The notes beneath the pieces were generated by a model. That model worked only from the letters and a program-made list of their open reading frames with translations, searched no databases and was not told where the DNA came from. The position numbers and the translations under genes are program-made. This document shows positions 26,028 through 35,588 of a stretch of DNA of 64,000 nt, one piece after another. This DNA comes from Fen-1258 sp947085815 (GTDB lineage Bacteria > Bacteroidota > Ignavibacteria > Ignavibacteriales > Melioribacteraceae), in the NCBI GenBank assembly GCA_947085815.1, contig CAMTXU010000014.1, forward strand, positions 1 through 64,000. Direction: 5' to 3'. Every line of letters begins with the position of its first letter. Within the stretch, counting starts at the first letter, position 1.

Positions 26028-26342
26028 ATGTCGGAATTTAAAAACGTAACAATAGTTAAAAAAGCCAATGTTTATTTTGACGGGAAAGTTACAAGCCGTA
26101 CAGTTCTTTTCCCTGATGGTACCAAGAAAACACTCGGAATAATGGCGCCGGGAGATTATGAATTTGGAACAGCGGAAAAAGAGTTAATGGAAATTCTTGC
26201 TGGTGAACTTGACGTTCTATTGCCTGGCGAGAGTGAATGGAAGGCAATAGGAGGTGGCGAATCTTTTGAAGTACCCGCACAATCTAAATTCAGCTTGAAA
26301 GTAAAAAGTCTCGCAGATTATTGCTGCTCTTATATTAAATAG
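26028..26342 (+). CDS. ppnP: Pyrimidine/purine nucleoside phosphorylase PpnP
   Basis: This 104-residue single-domain cupin matches PpnP (DUF1255/YaiE): VTIVKKANVYFDGKVTSRTV, KTLGIMAPGDYEFGTAEKE, and ESEWKAIGGGESFEVPAQSKF. The family phosphorolyses several purine and pyrimidine nucleosides to the base and ribose-1-phosphate. A ribosome-binding site AAGGAAAAGT precedes the ATG. Confidence 0.92.
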   Translation: MSEFKNVTIVKKANVYFDGKVTSRTVLFPDGTKKTLGIMAPGDYEFGTAEKELMEILAGELDVLLPGESEWKAIGGGESFEVPAQSKFSLKVKSLADYCCSYIK

Positions 26343-26364
26343 GTTGACCTAACAGGTTTTATTC

Positions 26365-26409
26365 GGCGGGCACTGTTGCTTATATCTCTCAAATTACATT
26401 CTGCCCGCC
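26365..26409. repeat. Small inverted repeat GGCGGGCA/TGCCCGCC
   Basis: An 8-bp perfect inverted repeat with a 29-nt loop lies 22 bp after the ppnP stop. There is no T-tract, so it is not a convincing intrinsic terminator; it belongs to the GCCCGCC-type repeats seen elsewhere in the window. Confidence 0.35.
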
Positions 26410-26503
26410 TAAGCTTTACATTCATTCTTTTCAACTACTGCCGACAAAGCCGCCAGGAATTAATTATATTTGCACTCAATTATTAGAAAACTCAGAGCAA
26501 TAA

Positions 26504-29125
26504 ATGCATCCTAAGAATCTGGAAGATATTCCGAAAGCATATAACCCTAAAGACACCGAAGATAAGTGGTATAAATATTGGGAAGATCACAAACTATATC
26601 ATTCCGAAGTTGACGAAAGTAAAACGCCATATACAATTGTAATTCCGCCGCCAAACATTACAGGCATTCTTCACATTGGACACATTCTAAACAACACGCT
26701 TCAGGATATTTACATCCGCTACAAACGGATGAAAGGATTTAATGCCTGTTGGGTGCCCGGTATTGATCATGCATCAATTGCAACGGAATCTAAAGTTGTC
26801 GCTCTTTTAAAAGAACAGGGAATTACTAAAGACACCATCTCCCGCGATAAATTTTTAGAACACTGCTATGAATGGAAAGAAAAATATGGCGGAATGATTT
26901 TTCAACAATTACGAAAAATCGGCGTTAGCTGCGATTGGGAACGTGAGCGTTTCACAATGGATGAACATTATCATAAAAAAGTAATTGAAGCATTTGTTCA
27001 TCTTTATAAAGAGGGATTAATATACCGCGGTTACAGAATGGTAAATTGGGACCCGGCTTCAAAGTCAGCCATCTCTGATGAAGAAGTTTTTTTCAAAGAA
27101 GTGCAGGGCAAGCTCTGGTTTTTCAAATATCCCGTTAAGGATTCCAACGAATATGTCATCGTTGCAACAACGCGTCCCGAGACTATGCTCGGCGATACCG
27201 GCATAGCAGTAAATCCTGAAGATGAGAGATACAAACACCTCATTGGAAAAAATATTATTCTCCCAATTGTTGGAAGAGAAATTCCTCTCTTTGCAGATGA
27301 ATATGTTGATAAGGAATTTGGAACCGGTGCTGTTAAAGTTACTCCAGCTCACGATATTAACGATTATGATATGGGGATGCGTCACAAACTCGAGATCATA
27401 AATATTTTTAATGAAGACGCCACGACAAACGGAAATGTGCCGAGAGAATTTAGAAAACTCGATAGATACGAGGCGAGAAAGAAAGTAGTATCAAGACTGG
27501 AAGAACTTGGACTTGTTCATAAAATAGAAGACTACACAAATAACGTGGGCTACTCTCAGCGCGGAAATGTTCCTATCGAGCCTTATCTCTCGGATCAGTG
27601 GTTTATGAAGATGGATGATCTCTGCAAACCGGCTCTTCAGGTAGTGCTTGATGGAAAAGTAAAATTTCATCCGGAACATTGGGTAAAAACCTACGAGCAT
27701 TGGATGTCAGGAATCCGTGATTGGTGTATCTCGCGCCAATTGTGGTGGGGACATCGAATTCCCGTTTGGTATCACAGGCATACGCAAGAAATTTATTGTG
27801 ACGTTAACCCACCCGCAGACATTGAGAATTGGCACCAGGAAGAAGATGTATTAGATACATGGGCGTCAAGCTGGTTATGGGCACAAGATGTATTCACAAA
27901 CGAACGAGATCAAAAATATTATTACCCAACCGATCTGCTTGTTACCGCTCCCGATATTATTTTCTTTTGGGTTGCTAGAATGATCATCGCAGGATTGTAT
28001 TTCAAAAATGAAATTCCGTTCAAAGATGTTTACTTCACAAGTCTTGTGCGCGATATGCAGGGCAGAAAGATGAGTAAATCTCTCGGTAACTCCCCAGATC
28101 CGCTTGATCTGATTGATGAGTATGGCGCCGATGCATTACGGTTCGCAATTATTTATATAGCGCCGTTGGGACAAGATGTTTTGTTCAGCAGTGAGAAGTG
28201 CGAGATAGGAAGAAATTTTGCCAACAAGATCTGGAATGCGGGAAGATTTCTGTTGATGAACGCGCAAAACATTCAGGTTGATCCTCGGCTTAAATACAAA
28301 CACTTGGATTTTACCGATAAGTGGATTTTATCACGCTTCAATAGAACCATAAAAGACGTTGATGAAGTATTGGATCGCTTTGAAGTTAATGCCGCTTCAA
28401 AAATAATTTACAGCTATGTGTGGAATGATTTCTGCGATTGGTTTATTGAGCTGTCGAAAAACCGTTTGTATCATGGAAGCGATGAAGTTAAATCTGCCGT
28501 GCTTACACGTGCAATTTCTTTATACGAAGAGATGCTGATGCTTGTTCATCCCTTTATGCCTTTTATAACAGAAGAGATTTGGCAATTACTCGATGAGCGC
28601 AAAGCCGGTGAAAGCATTTCGATTATGAAATTTCCAAAGTTTGATGATAAGATGATAGACGAAATCGCCGAGAAGGAGATCATTTTCGTTCAAGAAGTTG
28701 TAACCGCAATACGAAATATTCGCGGGGAGATGAATATCTCGCCGGCAAAACCAATAAATGTTTTTCTAAAGAGCAGTTCAATTACAAGCTCGCAAGAACG
28801 ATATATCAAAACGCTTGTAAAAATTGATCAGCTTACGGCTGATGAAAATCTTGATAAACCAAAAGCATGCGCTTCCGCAGTTGTTAAAGGATGTGATATT
28901 TTCATTCCGCTCGAAGGCTTGATCGACATTTTTGTTGAACGCAGTCGAATTGAAAAAGAAATTGCACGCATCCTATCTTCATTTGAAGGTGTCCGCAAAA
29001 AATTAGAAAATCAAAATTTTGTTGCCAAAGCGCCTGCAGATATTATCGAGCGAGAAAAAATTAAACTTGCCGATTGGGAAAAAGCATTGGTAAAACTTCA
29101 GTCCATCTTGGAAGATCTTGATTGA
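26504..29125 (+). CDS. valS: Valine-tRNA ligase
   Basis: This 873-residue class I aminoacyl-tRNA synthetase has HIGH (residues 57-60, after IPPPNITGIL), GIDHAS, the CP1 editing domain with the TTRPETMLGDT motif, KMSKS at 522-526, an anticodon-binding domain (about 600-750) and a C-terminal coiled-coil arm (about 805-873). It charges tRNA-Val and edits Thr. ATG start. No T-box is expected or seen. Confidence 0.98.
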   Translation: MHPKNLEDIPKAYNPKDTEDKWYKYWEDHKLYHSEVDESKTPYTIVIPPPNITGILHIGHILNNTLQDIYIRYKRMKGFNACWVPGIDHASIATESKVVALLKEQGITKDTISRDKFLEHCYEWKEKYGGMIFQQLRKIGVSCDWERERFTMDEHYHKKVIEAFVHLYKEGLIYRGYRMVNWDPASKSAISDEEVFFKEVQGKLWFFKYPVKDSNEYVIVATTRPETMLGDTGIAVNPEDERYKHLIGKNIILPIVGREIPLFADEYVDKEFGTGAVKVTPAHDINDYDMGMRHKLEIINIFNEDATTNGNVPREFRKLDRYEARKKVVSRLEELGLVHKIEDYTNNVGYSQRGNVPIEPYLSDQWFMKMDDLCKPALQVVLDGKVKFHPEHWVKTYEHWMSGIRDWCISRQLWWGHRIPVWYHRHTQEIYCDVNPPADIENWHQEEDVLDTWASSWLWAQDVFTNERDQKYYYPTDLLVTAPDIIFFWVARMIIAGLYFKNEIPFKDVYFTSLVRDMQGRKMSKSLGNSPDPLDLIDEYGADALRFAIIYIAPLGQDVLFSSEKCEIGRNFANKIWNAGRFLLMNAQNIQVDPRLKYKHLDFTDKWILSRFNRTIKDVDEVLDRFEVNAASKIIYSYVWNDFCDWFIELSKNRLYHGSDEVKSAVLTRAISLYEEMLMLVHPFMPFITEEIWQLLDERKAGESISIMKFPKFDDKMIDEIAEKEIIFVQEVVTAIRNIRGEMNISPAKPINVFLKSSSITSSQERYIKTLVKIDQLTADENLDKPKACASAVVKGCDIFIPLEGLIDIFVERSRIEKEIARILSSFEGVRKKLENQNFVAKAPADIIEREKIKLADWEKALVKLQSILEDLD

Positions 29126-29355
29126 GCGAAATAAAGGATACTAGTTCCCAGTAAGCATACATTTTATTTACTTGTCTTATACTCCCTCGCTTTACTCAGC
29201 GTCTTTCTTGAACGCGCATCATTCCGATGAGTGAGTATGGGGTGTAGTTTCAACAGATAGCCGAAAACATGCAAACCGTTTAAAAAACTTAGTCCTTTCA
29301 CTTCAGAACAGATTCTATTATATTGTGAACGAGTGTTCATTAAAGGCGGACGCAA
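29126..29355. other. Intergenic region upstream of TetR gene
   Basis: Only the operator-like palindrome at 29326-29339 and AT-rich promoter-like DNA are recognisable. A short GATACTAGTTCCCAGTA word near 29139 resembles the degenerate ATACTGGATACT repeat at 45307. Confidence 0.4.
29326..29339. promoter_or_regulatory. Candidate TetR operator TGAAC-N4-GTTCA
   Basis: The perfect palindrome TGAACGAGTGTTCA lies 16 bp upstream of the TetR-family start codon, where an autorepressor would bind. TetR proteins commonly bind such 14-16 bp dyads over their own promoter. Assignment is by position. Confidence 0.5.
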
Positions 29356-29958
29356 ATGAAATTCGTGGATACTAAAAAGAAGATACTCAATTCGGCTTTG
29401 GACTTTTTCTCCATGCACGGCTATTCGGGTGCATCAATCCGGCAAATTGCCAACGCAGTTGGTATACGCGAAAGTGCAATTTATAATCACTACAAATCCA
29501 AAGAAGAAATTTTTCTTGCTATTCTCTCTCAATTCAAACTAAGGACTATCAGCAAAGAAATTTTAAGCGATGATCTTTTAGATGAAGTAATATATCCAGA
29601 AAAATTCCTAAAAAAATTCGCCTCCAGGTTGATTGAACATTGGGACAAGCCCGAGGAGAGAAAATTTATCCGCGTGCTTTTAATGGAACAGTTTACGCAT
29701 TTCGGAAATATTGAATTATCTACAACCGATTATTTGAGTGAGCTTCGAAAAATATGTCGGCTGATCTTCGGCGAAATGGTAAATACAAAAATAATTAAAG
29801 AATTAGACCCCGCGCTCCTTGCCGATGAATTTACTGCCCGGCTCTTTTTAATTAGAACGGAATTGCTTTCCTCCGATAATCGCGCCGATATTAATGCCAT
29901 TTACAAACAAGCTGATGATCACGTAAACTTTTTCTGGGAAGCAATTAAAGCAAATTGA
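29356..29958 (+). CDS. TetR/AcrR family transcriptional regulator
   Basis: This 200-residue protein has the TetR N-terminal HTH: ILNSALDFFSMHGYSGASIRQIANAVGIRESAIYNHYKSKEEIF at residues 10-53. The divergent C-terminal ligand domain gives no ligand clue. It lies upstream of the GAF-PP2C phosphatase gene (53-bp gap), which may be its target along with itself. Confidence 0.92.
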   Translation: MKFVDTKKKILNSALDFFSMHGYSGASIRQIANAVGIRESAIYNHYKSKEEIFLAILSQFKLRTISKEILSDDLLDEVIYPEKFLKKFASRLIEHWDKPEERKFIRVLLMEQFTHFGNIELSTTDYLSELRKICRLIFGEMVNTKIIKELDPALLADEFTARLFLIRTELLSSDNRADINAIYKQADDHVNFFWEAIKAN

Positions 29959-30011
29959 TTTTTATTGATTCATTCATCCCAATGTATTAGGTTGTATATG
30001 AAAGGCAAACA

Positions 30012-31310
30012 ATGGCAACAAAAGCTACAGTTGAGCTCGACAAAGGGGAATACGTTTCTCTGCTGAAGCGTCTGAAATTTTTTCAAATAATCTCCAGGGA
30101 TATTTCCGAAAGAAAGCCTCTACAGGAACTTCTGGATGAAATAATTTCAGCGAGTAAAAAATTATTGGACGCGGAAGCGGCTTCTCTCCTCCTTTACAAT
30201 AAAGATGAAGACAATTTGTATTTCCATACAATATCCGGCGGCAAAAGCAGTTCACTAAAATCAAGACCGCTTAAAATTGGAGAGGGAATTGGCGGATGGG
30301 TTGCACGACACAGAGAATCGATAATCATCAATGACTGTTACAAAGATTCGCGCTTCAATAAAGATTTTGATAAATCAACCGGCTTTCATACACGAAACAT
30401 GGTTTGTGCCCCCATGATTAATAAGGGTAATCTCGTTGGAATAATTCAGGTAATCAACAAAAAAAATGAAATTAATTTCAGCAAAGAGGACATGCAGCTT
30501 TTTGAAGTGCTTGCAGCGCAGTGTGCTGTAGCAATTGATAATGCGCGCCTGATTGAGATTGAGATCAAATCCGAACAAATTAAATACGAGATGGAAACCG
30601 CGTGGAAAATACAACAACGGTTTCTACCCGAAACACTTCCGCATGTAAACAATGTTGAGATGTGCATCAAGTTAAAATCGGCAAAAGAAATTGGCGGAGA
30701 TTATTTTAACGTCCTTAAGGTAGATGAATCCACTACTTTATTCTTTGTTGGTGACGTTTCCGGTAAAAGTATCCCGGCTGCATTAATAGTCTCTACACTT
30801 TACTCTTTTCTGAATTTTTATTTTATTATCAATAAGAAAAATTTTAACGCCGTAGAATTTGTACAGTCCTTTAATAAGTTTTTAATTTCTTCGACCACGG
30901 CGGATAAATTTGTTACGGCATGGTTCGGATTTTACAATCAGAACGATAGACTTTTGACAAGCATAAATGCGGGACACAATCCTACCTATCTTTTCCGGGG
31001 TAGCGCAGATTCATTCCAAAAACTTGCCGTTGGAGGATTGATGCTTGGCAGTCTTGAACTTCCTTACAGCTCCGAGTCAATTGAATTATTCAGCGATGAT
31101 GTGATAGTTTTTTATACCGACGGTATACCCGAAGCGATGAACAAGAATGAAGAAGAATTTGGCGAAAAAAGATTTGAAGAAATGCTCTTTGTAAATAAAA
31201 ATCTGAATGCGAACGAATTATCAAAAATTATTTTTGATAAACTAAAGGAATTCCGGGGAGATGCCGAACAGAGCGACGACATTACTCTGGGAATAATAAA
31301 AATAAAATGA
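30012..31310 (+). CDS. GAF domain / PP2C (SpoIIE-type) serine phosphatase
   Basis: This 432-residue protein has a GAF domain (about 25-185, ending VLAAQCAVAIDNARLIEIE), a short helical linker (METAWKIQQRFLPETLP) and a SpoIIE/RsbU phosphatase domain (about 215-430). The phosphatase metal motifs are GGDYFN, VGDVSGKSIPAALI, NAGHNP, YTDGIPEAMN and QSDDITLG. Such proteins dephosphorylate anti-sigma antagonists in partner-switching pathways. No anti-sigma or STAS partner is adjacent. Its TGA is the first sequence of repeat element B copy 2. Confidence 0.92.
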   Translation: MATKATVELDKGEYVSLLKRLKFFQIISRDISERKPLQELLDEIISASKKLLDAEAASLLLYNKDEDNLYFHTISGGKSSSLKSRPLKIGEGIGGWVARHRESIIINDCYKDSRFNKDFDKSTGFHTRNMVCAPMINKGNLVGIIQVINKKNEINFSKEDMQLFEVLAAQCAVAIDNARLIEIEIKSEQIKYEMETAWKIQQRFLPETLPHVNNVEMCIKLKSAKEIGGDYFNVLKVDESTTLFFVGDVSGKSIPAALIVSTLYSFLNFYFIINKKNFNAVEFVQSFNKFLISSTTADKFVTAWFGFYNQNDRLLTSINAGHNPTYLFRGSADSFQKLAVGGLMLGSLELPYSSESIELFSDDVIVFYTDGIPEAMNKNEEEFGEKRFEEMLFVNKNLNANELSKIIFDKLKEFRGDAEQSDDITLGIIKIK

Positions 31311-31476
31311 AGGGGACTTCTAAAAACAACAAAAATGATCGGCGGAAATCTGCTTTACCTGCCCGCCCGGTTTATCTGCAGCAGGCATGGCAGGCTGGTC
31401 TGCGTTTTTCAGCGTTCTTTTAAATAAAAAAATAGTTTTGTCATAGGCATCACCATGTAATTAGAAGCCTCCTGAA
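31309..31476. repeat. MITE-like element B, copy 2
   Basis: This 168-bp unit is nearly identical by eye to 9013-9181: it begins GAAGGGGACTTCTAAAAACA and ends ATTAGAAGCCTCCTGAAG. It starts exactly at the stop codon of the GAF-PP2C gene. The interior palindromic core (CCCGGTTTATCTGCAGCAGG) is shared. Confidence 0.8.
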
Positions 31477-31562
31477 GTTAGACGTTTTTTGAATCTCCGA
31501 GGTTTGACGAGTAATTTCTTAACGAATTCTTTGATATTTTCAGTATGATTATTGGAGAAAAT

Positions 31563-32546
31563 ATGTTTTTACAATACGAACCCAGCAAACATAATATTAT
31601 TCAGGCAAGCGAGTGGATTCATAAGATGATTCACCGTACACCAATATTTTCTTCCAAATCACTTAATTCAATTCTTGAATGCAAATTGTATTTCAAATGT
31701 GAGAACTTGCAAAAAGCTGGAGCATTCAAATATAGAGGCGCTAGTCTTGCCGTTCTATCGATCCCAAAAATTGATTTCAAAAAAGGTGTAGCTACACATT
31801 CATCGGGCAATCATGCCGCGGCACTAGCACTTGCCGCAAAAGCGAGAAACATACCTGCGTACATAGTAATGCCGCGCACGGCTCCAAGAATAAAAAAAAT
31901 TGCTGTTGAAGGTTACGGCGCTAAAATAGTTTTTTGCGAACCTACTCTTCAAGCACGAGAAAAAGCACTTGAAAAAGTTGTTTCAGAAACCGGCGCTACT
32001 TTTGTTCATCCATATGATAATTATACAATTATAGCCGGGCAGGCTACTTGCGCCAAAGAAATTTTGGAGGAGCTGGGCGAACTGGATTATCTTATTTCTC
32101 CGGTTGGCGGCGGCGGTTTGTTAAGCGGTACATCTCTGAGCGTAAAATATTTCTCACCAAGAACAAAAACTATTGGAGCGGAACCAAAAGCCGCCGATGA
32201 CGCATTTCGCTCACTGCGCGAAGGCACAATTCAACCCTCTATTGATCCTAAAACAATCTGCGACGGCTTATTAACGCAATTAAGCGAAAAAACTTTTTCC
32301 ATCATTAAGAATAATGTAAGCGAAATAATCACTTGCAGTGAGGAAACAATAATTGCGGCAATGCGCATGATTTGGGAAAGAATGAAAATTGTTGTTGAGC
32401 CTTCTGCCGCGGTTCCTCTTGCCGTTGTTTTGGAAAATAAGAAGAAGTTTGTTGGCAAGCGCATTGGATTAATTCTTTCGGGGGGTAATGCCGATCTCGA
32501 AAAGTTACCGTGGTGCAAAGAACAATTAAAACAGTTCCAAGAATAG
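31563..32546 (+). CDS. Threonine dehydratase / serine racemase-like PLP enzyme
   Basis: I choose the ATG at 31563 because GGAGA lies six bases upstream; an ATG at 31545 would add six residues. The fold-type II enzyme has the PLP lysine in GAFKYRGA, SSGNHAAALALAAK, the phosphate-binding VGGGGLLSGTS and LSGGNADLE. It lacks the C-terminal ACT-like regulatory domain, so it fits the catabolic threonine/serine dehydratase or serine racemase group. 327 aa. Substrate not decidable. Confidence 0.87.
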   Translation: MFLQYEPSKHNIIQASEWIHKMIHRTPIFSSKSLNSILECKLYFKCENLQKAGAFKYRGASLAVLSIPKIDFKKGVATHSSGNHAAALALAAKARNIPAYIVMPRTAPRIKKIAVEGYGAKIVFCEPTLQAREKALEKVVSETGATFVHPYDNYTIIAGQATCAKEILEELGELDYLISPVGGGGLLSGTSLSVKYFSPRTKTIGAEPKAADDAFRSLREGTIQPSIDPKTICDGLLTQLSEKTFSIIKNNVSEIITCSEETIIAAMRMIWERMKIVVEPSAAVPLAVVLENKKKFVGKRIGLILSGGNADLEKLPWCKEQLKQFQE

Positions 32547-32554
32547 AGAGAATA

Positions 32555-33448
32555 CTATTTGGCAAACACCTCAAGCGCTTTCGGCACACATTCAATTTCG
32601 ATAGGCGTGCTTCCGGTTAATTGACCGTCGGGAGTCAGAAGTTTTTTTGTGTCCGCCTCAATTTTAATTTTCCTCGCCTTGAAACATTCGACCTCTTTCA
32701 TCTTAACATGATCACCTGTAAATATTTTAGGTAACGCTTGGAGAAGCCGGAATCTTGAGACTTTATTCAGCAATGTAACATCCAATAATCCATCGTCAAT
32801 TAGGGCGCCAGGCGCCATAAGAAAATCCTTACCAGTATAGCGGCTGTTTGATATTTCTGCAAAAACATTTTCTCTTTTATAATTCTCTCCGTCAACTTCC
32901 AAATTCAAAGAGAACGGTTTGAGCGAGATTGTTCTATAAAACACTCCAAGTATGTATGAAAGATGTCCAAACGCTCTAAGCCTAAAAGCGGTACTTGCAA
33001 CATCCGTTACAAAACCAAATCCAAGAATATTGATAAAATAGAATTGTTCGTTTTTTGTTTTGCACAAACCGACATCAACAAATTTTGTTTTGCCTGATCC
33101 GATGATATCAATAGCTTCCTTCCATTTTTCGAAATGCAAATCAAGATCGCGCGCAAAAGCGTTTCCTCTGCCGACGGGAATTATACCAACAGAAATTCTC
33201 TTGGAAGATTTATTTTCAAAGTAACCGTTAATTGCTTCGAAGAGAGTGCCATCTCCACCCGCAACCGCAATTCCATCATATTTTTCAAAATCGAGATTCT
33301 TAATTATTTCGGTACCATGCCCGGCATATTCGGTTTGAACCGATTCGCGTTCAATATTCCGTAGATCGAATTCTCTATTTATTAATGAAAAATATTTAGC
33401 GCCGTTTTTATTTCCGGATGCGGGATTGTTGAGATAGAAAATATTCAT
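32555..33448 (-). CDS. Diacylglycerol/lipid kinase, DagK/YegS family
   Basis: I start it at the ATG at 33448 (MNIFYLNNPASGNKNG), the usual family N-terminus; a 24-residue upstream extension is probably not translated. Motifs are NPASGNKNG, AVAGGDGTLFEAING and VGIIPVGRGNAFARDLDL. The 297-residue enzyme would phosphorylate diacylglycerol or a related lipid at the inner face of the membrane using ATP. Confidence 0.88.
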   Translation of the reverse strand: MNIFYLNNPASGNKNGAKYFSLINREFDLRNIERESVQTEYAGHGTEIIKNLDFEKYDGIAVAGGDGTLFEAINGYFENKSSKRISVGIIPVGRGNAFARDLDLHFEKWKEAIDIIGSGKTKFVDVGLCKTKNEQFYFINILGFGFVTDVASTAFRLRAFGHLSYILGVFYRTISLKPFSLNLEVDGENYKRENVFAEISNSRYTGKDFLMAPGALIDDGLLDVTLLNKVSRFRLLQALPKIFTGDHVKMKEVECFKARKIKIEADTKKLLTPDGQLTGSTPIEIECVPKALEVFAK

Positions 33449-33565
33449 AAATATATTTAAGCTTCTGTTGGTTGAACGATAATTGGATTTGAAATTAAAG
33501 GATTGTTTGTTGTTATTCAACGCCGAAAGATAAAAAGGTAGAGATAAAGCCCGGTCTAAAAATTA

Positions 33566-33944
33566 TTAGTTCTGAATGGAAGTATAAGTAACTGAATTTG
33601 GTCCGGCAGACATTGTTATTTTTATAAAATTTTTCCCATCAAAGCCAAGAGTAATTCCCGTTCCTACCAGAGTGATATGCTGCGGAGACACGGTAACGCT
33701 ATACCTTCCATATCTAGTAAAAGCAAGAGATGGATGAATTGTCCATCCCAGAAACGTATATTCACCACCGCCCATATGAATTGGTTTTTTATAATACTCT
33801 TGTGCATTCTCTGCGATAATATTTAACTCGCTTATTATTTTCTCCCTGTTAATAACATCCAATAATGGGTTTGATGAAGAACAAGAGATTAAAGTTGTCA
33901 GAGTTAGGACAACCGCGATTAATGAGATTTTTATTTTTATTCAC
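33566..33944 (-). pseudogene. Small lipoprotein, frameshift in poly-A near its start
   Basis: A GTG at 33944 with a GAAGG site four bases upstream reads MNKNK. One base must then be dropped from the AAAAATAAAAA tract to enter the frame ISLIAVVLTLTTLISCSSSN, a clear lipoprotein signal with a lipobox Cys, followed by the 98-residue body (DVINREKIISELNIIAENAQ on). The body frame itself has no ATG/GTG/TTG ahead of the signal, only a late TTG at 33862. The body is beta-rich (GWTIHPSLAFTRYGRYSVTV) and unrecognised. It may be a real mutation or a homopolymer sequencing error. It lies 24 bp downstream of the M64 peptidase stop position on the other side of a short gap, upstream in transcription order being the M64 gene. 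Confidence 0.55.
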
Positions 33945-33968
33945 GACACCTTCAATTGTGGTTTATCA

Positions 33969-35441
33969 TTATTCAGCAAAATGATTTATTACTTTTCCGA
34001 CATGCTCTTCACAAACTTTACAGAATGGTTTATTCCCTTTAGAAAACATAAGGCAATCAAGCATTGATCGGTACATTCCTTTTGCCGAATACCCGGCTCC
34101 TTCAAATGCACCGACTTTTTTCCAATATTTACTTCCCATCAAATATTTATCAACCTCATCGCTATGCTTTTTATCTTTTGTATTGTAATCGTTTTGCGCA
34201 GAATTAATTTCATTCTGCGGCGCTTTGGTTCGTTTTAATTCAGCTATATGTTTATTCATTTCTCTTCTTTCTTTCTGCCAAGAGTAATCCATTTTGTCAA
34301 AATTTTCTTTTTCCCAGGGCGTTGGAATTTCACTGCCCGGAGAGACTACATCTTTCCATTTCAATTTATCTTTATCAAGTAGTCTTGTAATATTCGGTTC
34401 AACAGGTTCTTGTTCTTTCGGATAAAACTCGTTGTATGCAACATCGGATGTGTAATATTCGTCCGCTAATCCGCCGAATGAGTGTCCAAACTCGTGCAAA
34501 AAAATGTAATTGCTAAACTGGTTATCTGAAACGAATGTGCAGTAAAAATTGTAAATACCTCCTCCGCCATAGCGCGGACTGTTGCACATAATATATATCG
34601 CATCGTAAGGAACATTGGCGGCAAGATCGCGCATAGTTTTATTTTCTTCCGTCAACACATAACGTTCCGAACCGAGAGAGTAAAATGTTGTGCCGAGAGT
34701 TGTGTTTTTGTAAATGTTTGCGCCGGGTTCGTCAATACCGCTCTCTTCAGAAGCTTTGAACACGCCATAGATATTAAATTTGTCTTTGCGGGATTTAAAC
34801 GGTTCTTGATTAAGAAAGACATTCGTAAAGCGTTTCAAATCTTTTTCGAATTTCTTTTGCTCGTTAGCGCTGTATCCGTCTCCGAGAATAACAACATCTA
34901 CTTTAGTATGTGGATTTCCGCTTATATGGCTTTTGAAAATTTTAGCCGCGCTATCTTTGACGGGATCTTTAATGATGTATATATCGCCCGGCTCAATCTC
35001 GGTTGTGAAGACTTCATTCAAATTATTCTCTTTGTCCCTCTTTTCCAGTACAAATTTGATTTTATTTTTAGGACATGGAATTATGGCACTCTCGTGATAT
35101 GTTCGCTTAATTCCTTTTGAAGCCTCTCCGCTAGTTTGATATTCTTTGAAATAGCTGTCGAATCCCCGCGAAAAGATTAACCTGCCTGAAACCAAGTCGT
35201 AAATTTTATAGTAATATGCACCGTTGTTAAACTCGTCTATCAAATTTTTCAAACTGCCCGCCCATATTCCTTGCTGATATACATGATCTACCGTAACTAG
35301 TTCACTTGTGGCGTCGCCAATATGAAAGTAATCGATGCGCATGGTTTGATCTATGAAATATTGATCATAGCTAATCGGTTGTGCATGAAGAAAGGAAAGA
35401 AGGTAAAAAGAAAAGAGGAAAAAATTAATAAAATGTTTCAT
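33969..35441 (-). CDS. Secreted M64 (IgA peptidase-like) metallopeptidase
   Basis: A signal peptide (KHFINFFLFSFYLLSFLHAQ) precedes a beta-sandwich N-terminal domain and an M64 catalytic domain. The catalytic domain has VDVVILGDGYSANEQKKFEKD and the zinc motif HEFGHSFGGLADEY (H316, E317, H320), followed by a downstream third-ligand region. Family members cut secreted or host proteins; here the target is unknown. The C-terminus has a CLMFSKGNKPFCKVC cysteine cluster. 490 aa. Confidence 0.9.
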   Translation of the reverse strand: MKHFINFFLFSFYLLSFLHAQPISYDQYFIDQTMRIDYFHIGDATSELVTVDHVYQQGIWAGSLKNLIDEFNNGAYYYKIYDLVSGRLIFSRGFDSYFKEYQTSGEASKGIKRTYHESAIIPCPKNKIKFVLEKRDKENNLNEVFTTEIEPGDIYIIKDPVKDSAAKIFKSHISGNPHTKVDVVILGDGYSANEQKKFEKDLKRFTNVFLNQEPFKSRKDKFNIYGVFKASEESGIDEPGANIYKNTTLGTTFYSLGSERYVLTEENKTMRDLAANVPYDAIYIMCNSPRYGGGGIYNFYCTFVSDNQFSNYIFLHEFGHSFGGLADEYYTSDVAYNEFYPKEQEPVEPNITRLLDKDKLKWKDVVSPGSEIPTPWEKENFDKMDYSWQKERREMNKHIAELKRTKAPQNEINSAQNDYNTKDKKHSDEVDKYLMGSKYWKKVGAFEGAGYSAKGMYRSMLDCLMFSKGNKPFCKVCEEHVGKVINHFAE

Positions 35442-35588
35442 GGCTGTCTCGCGGTTTATTTTTCTCTAAACAAAATTACAACGCGGTTAATCCAAAAACG
35501 AATCATAATTTTATTAACGGTATCTATTTGCGCCTATACACTTAAAAATGAAATGTTTATCTTCGTCCTGCAAATTAATCATTGAATA

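Noticed and set aside
26365..26409. Possible rho-independent terminator after ppnP
   Set aside because: The loop is 29 nt and there is no T-tract; kept only as a repeat.
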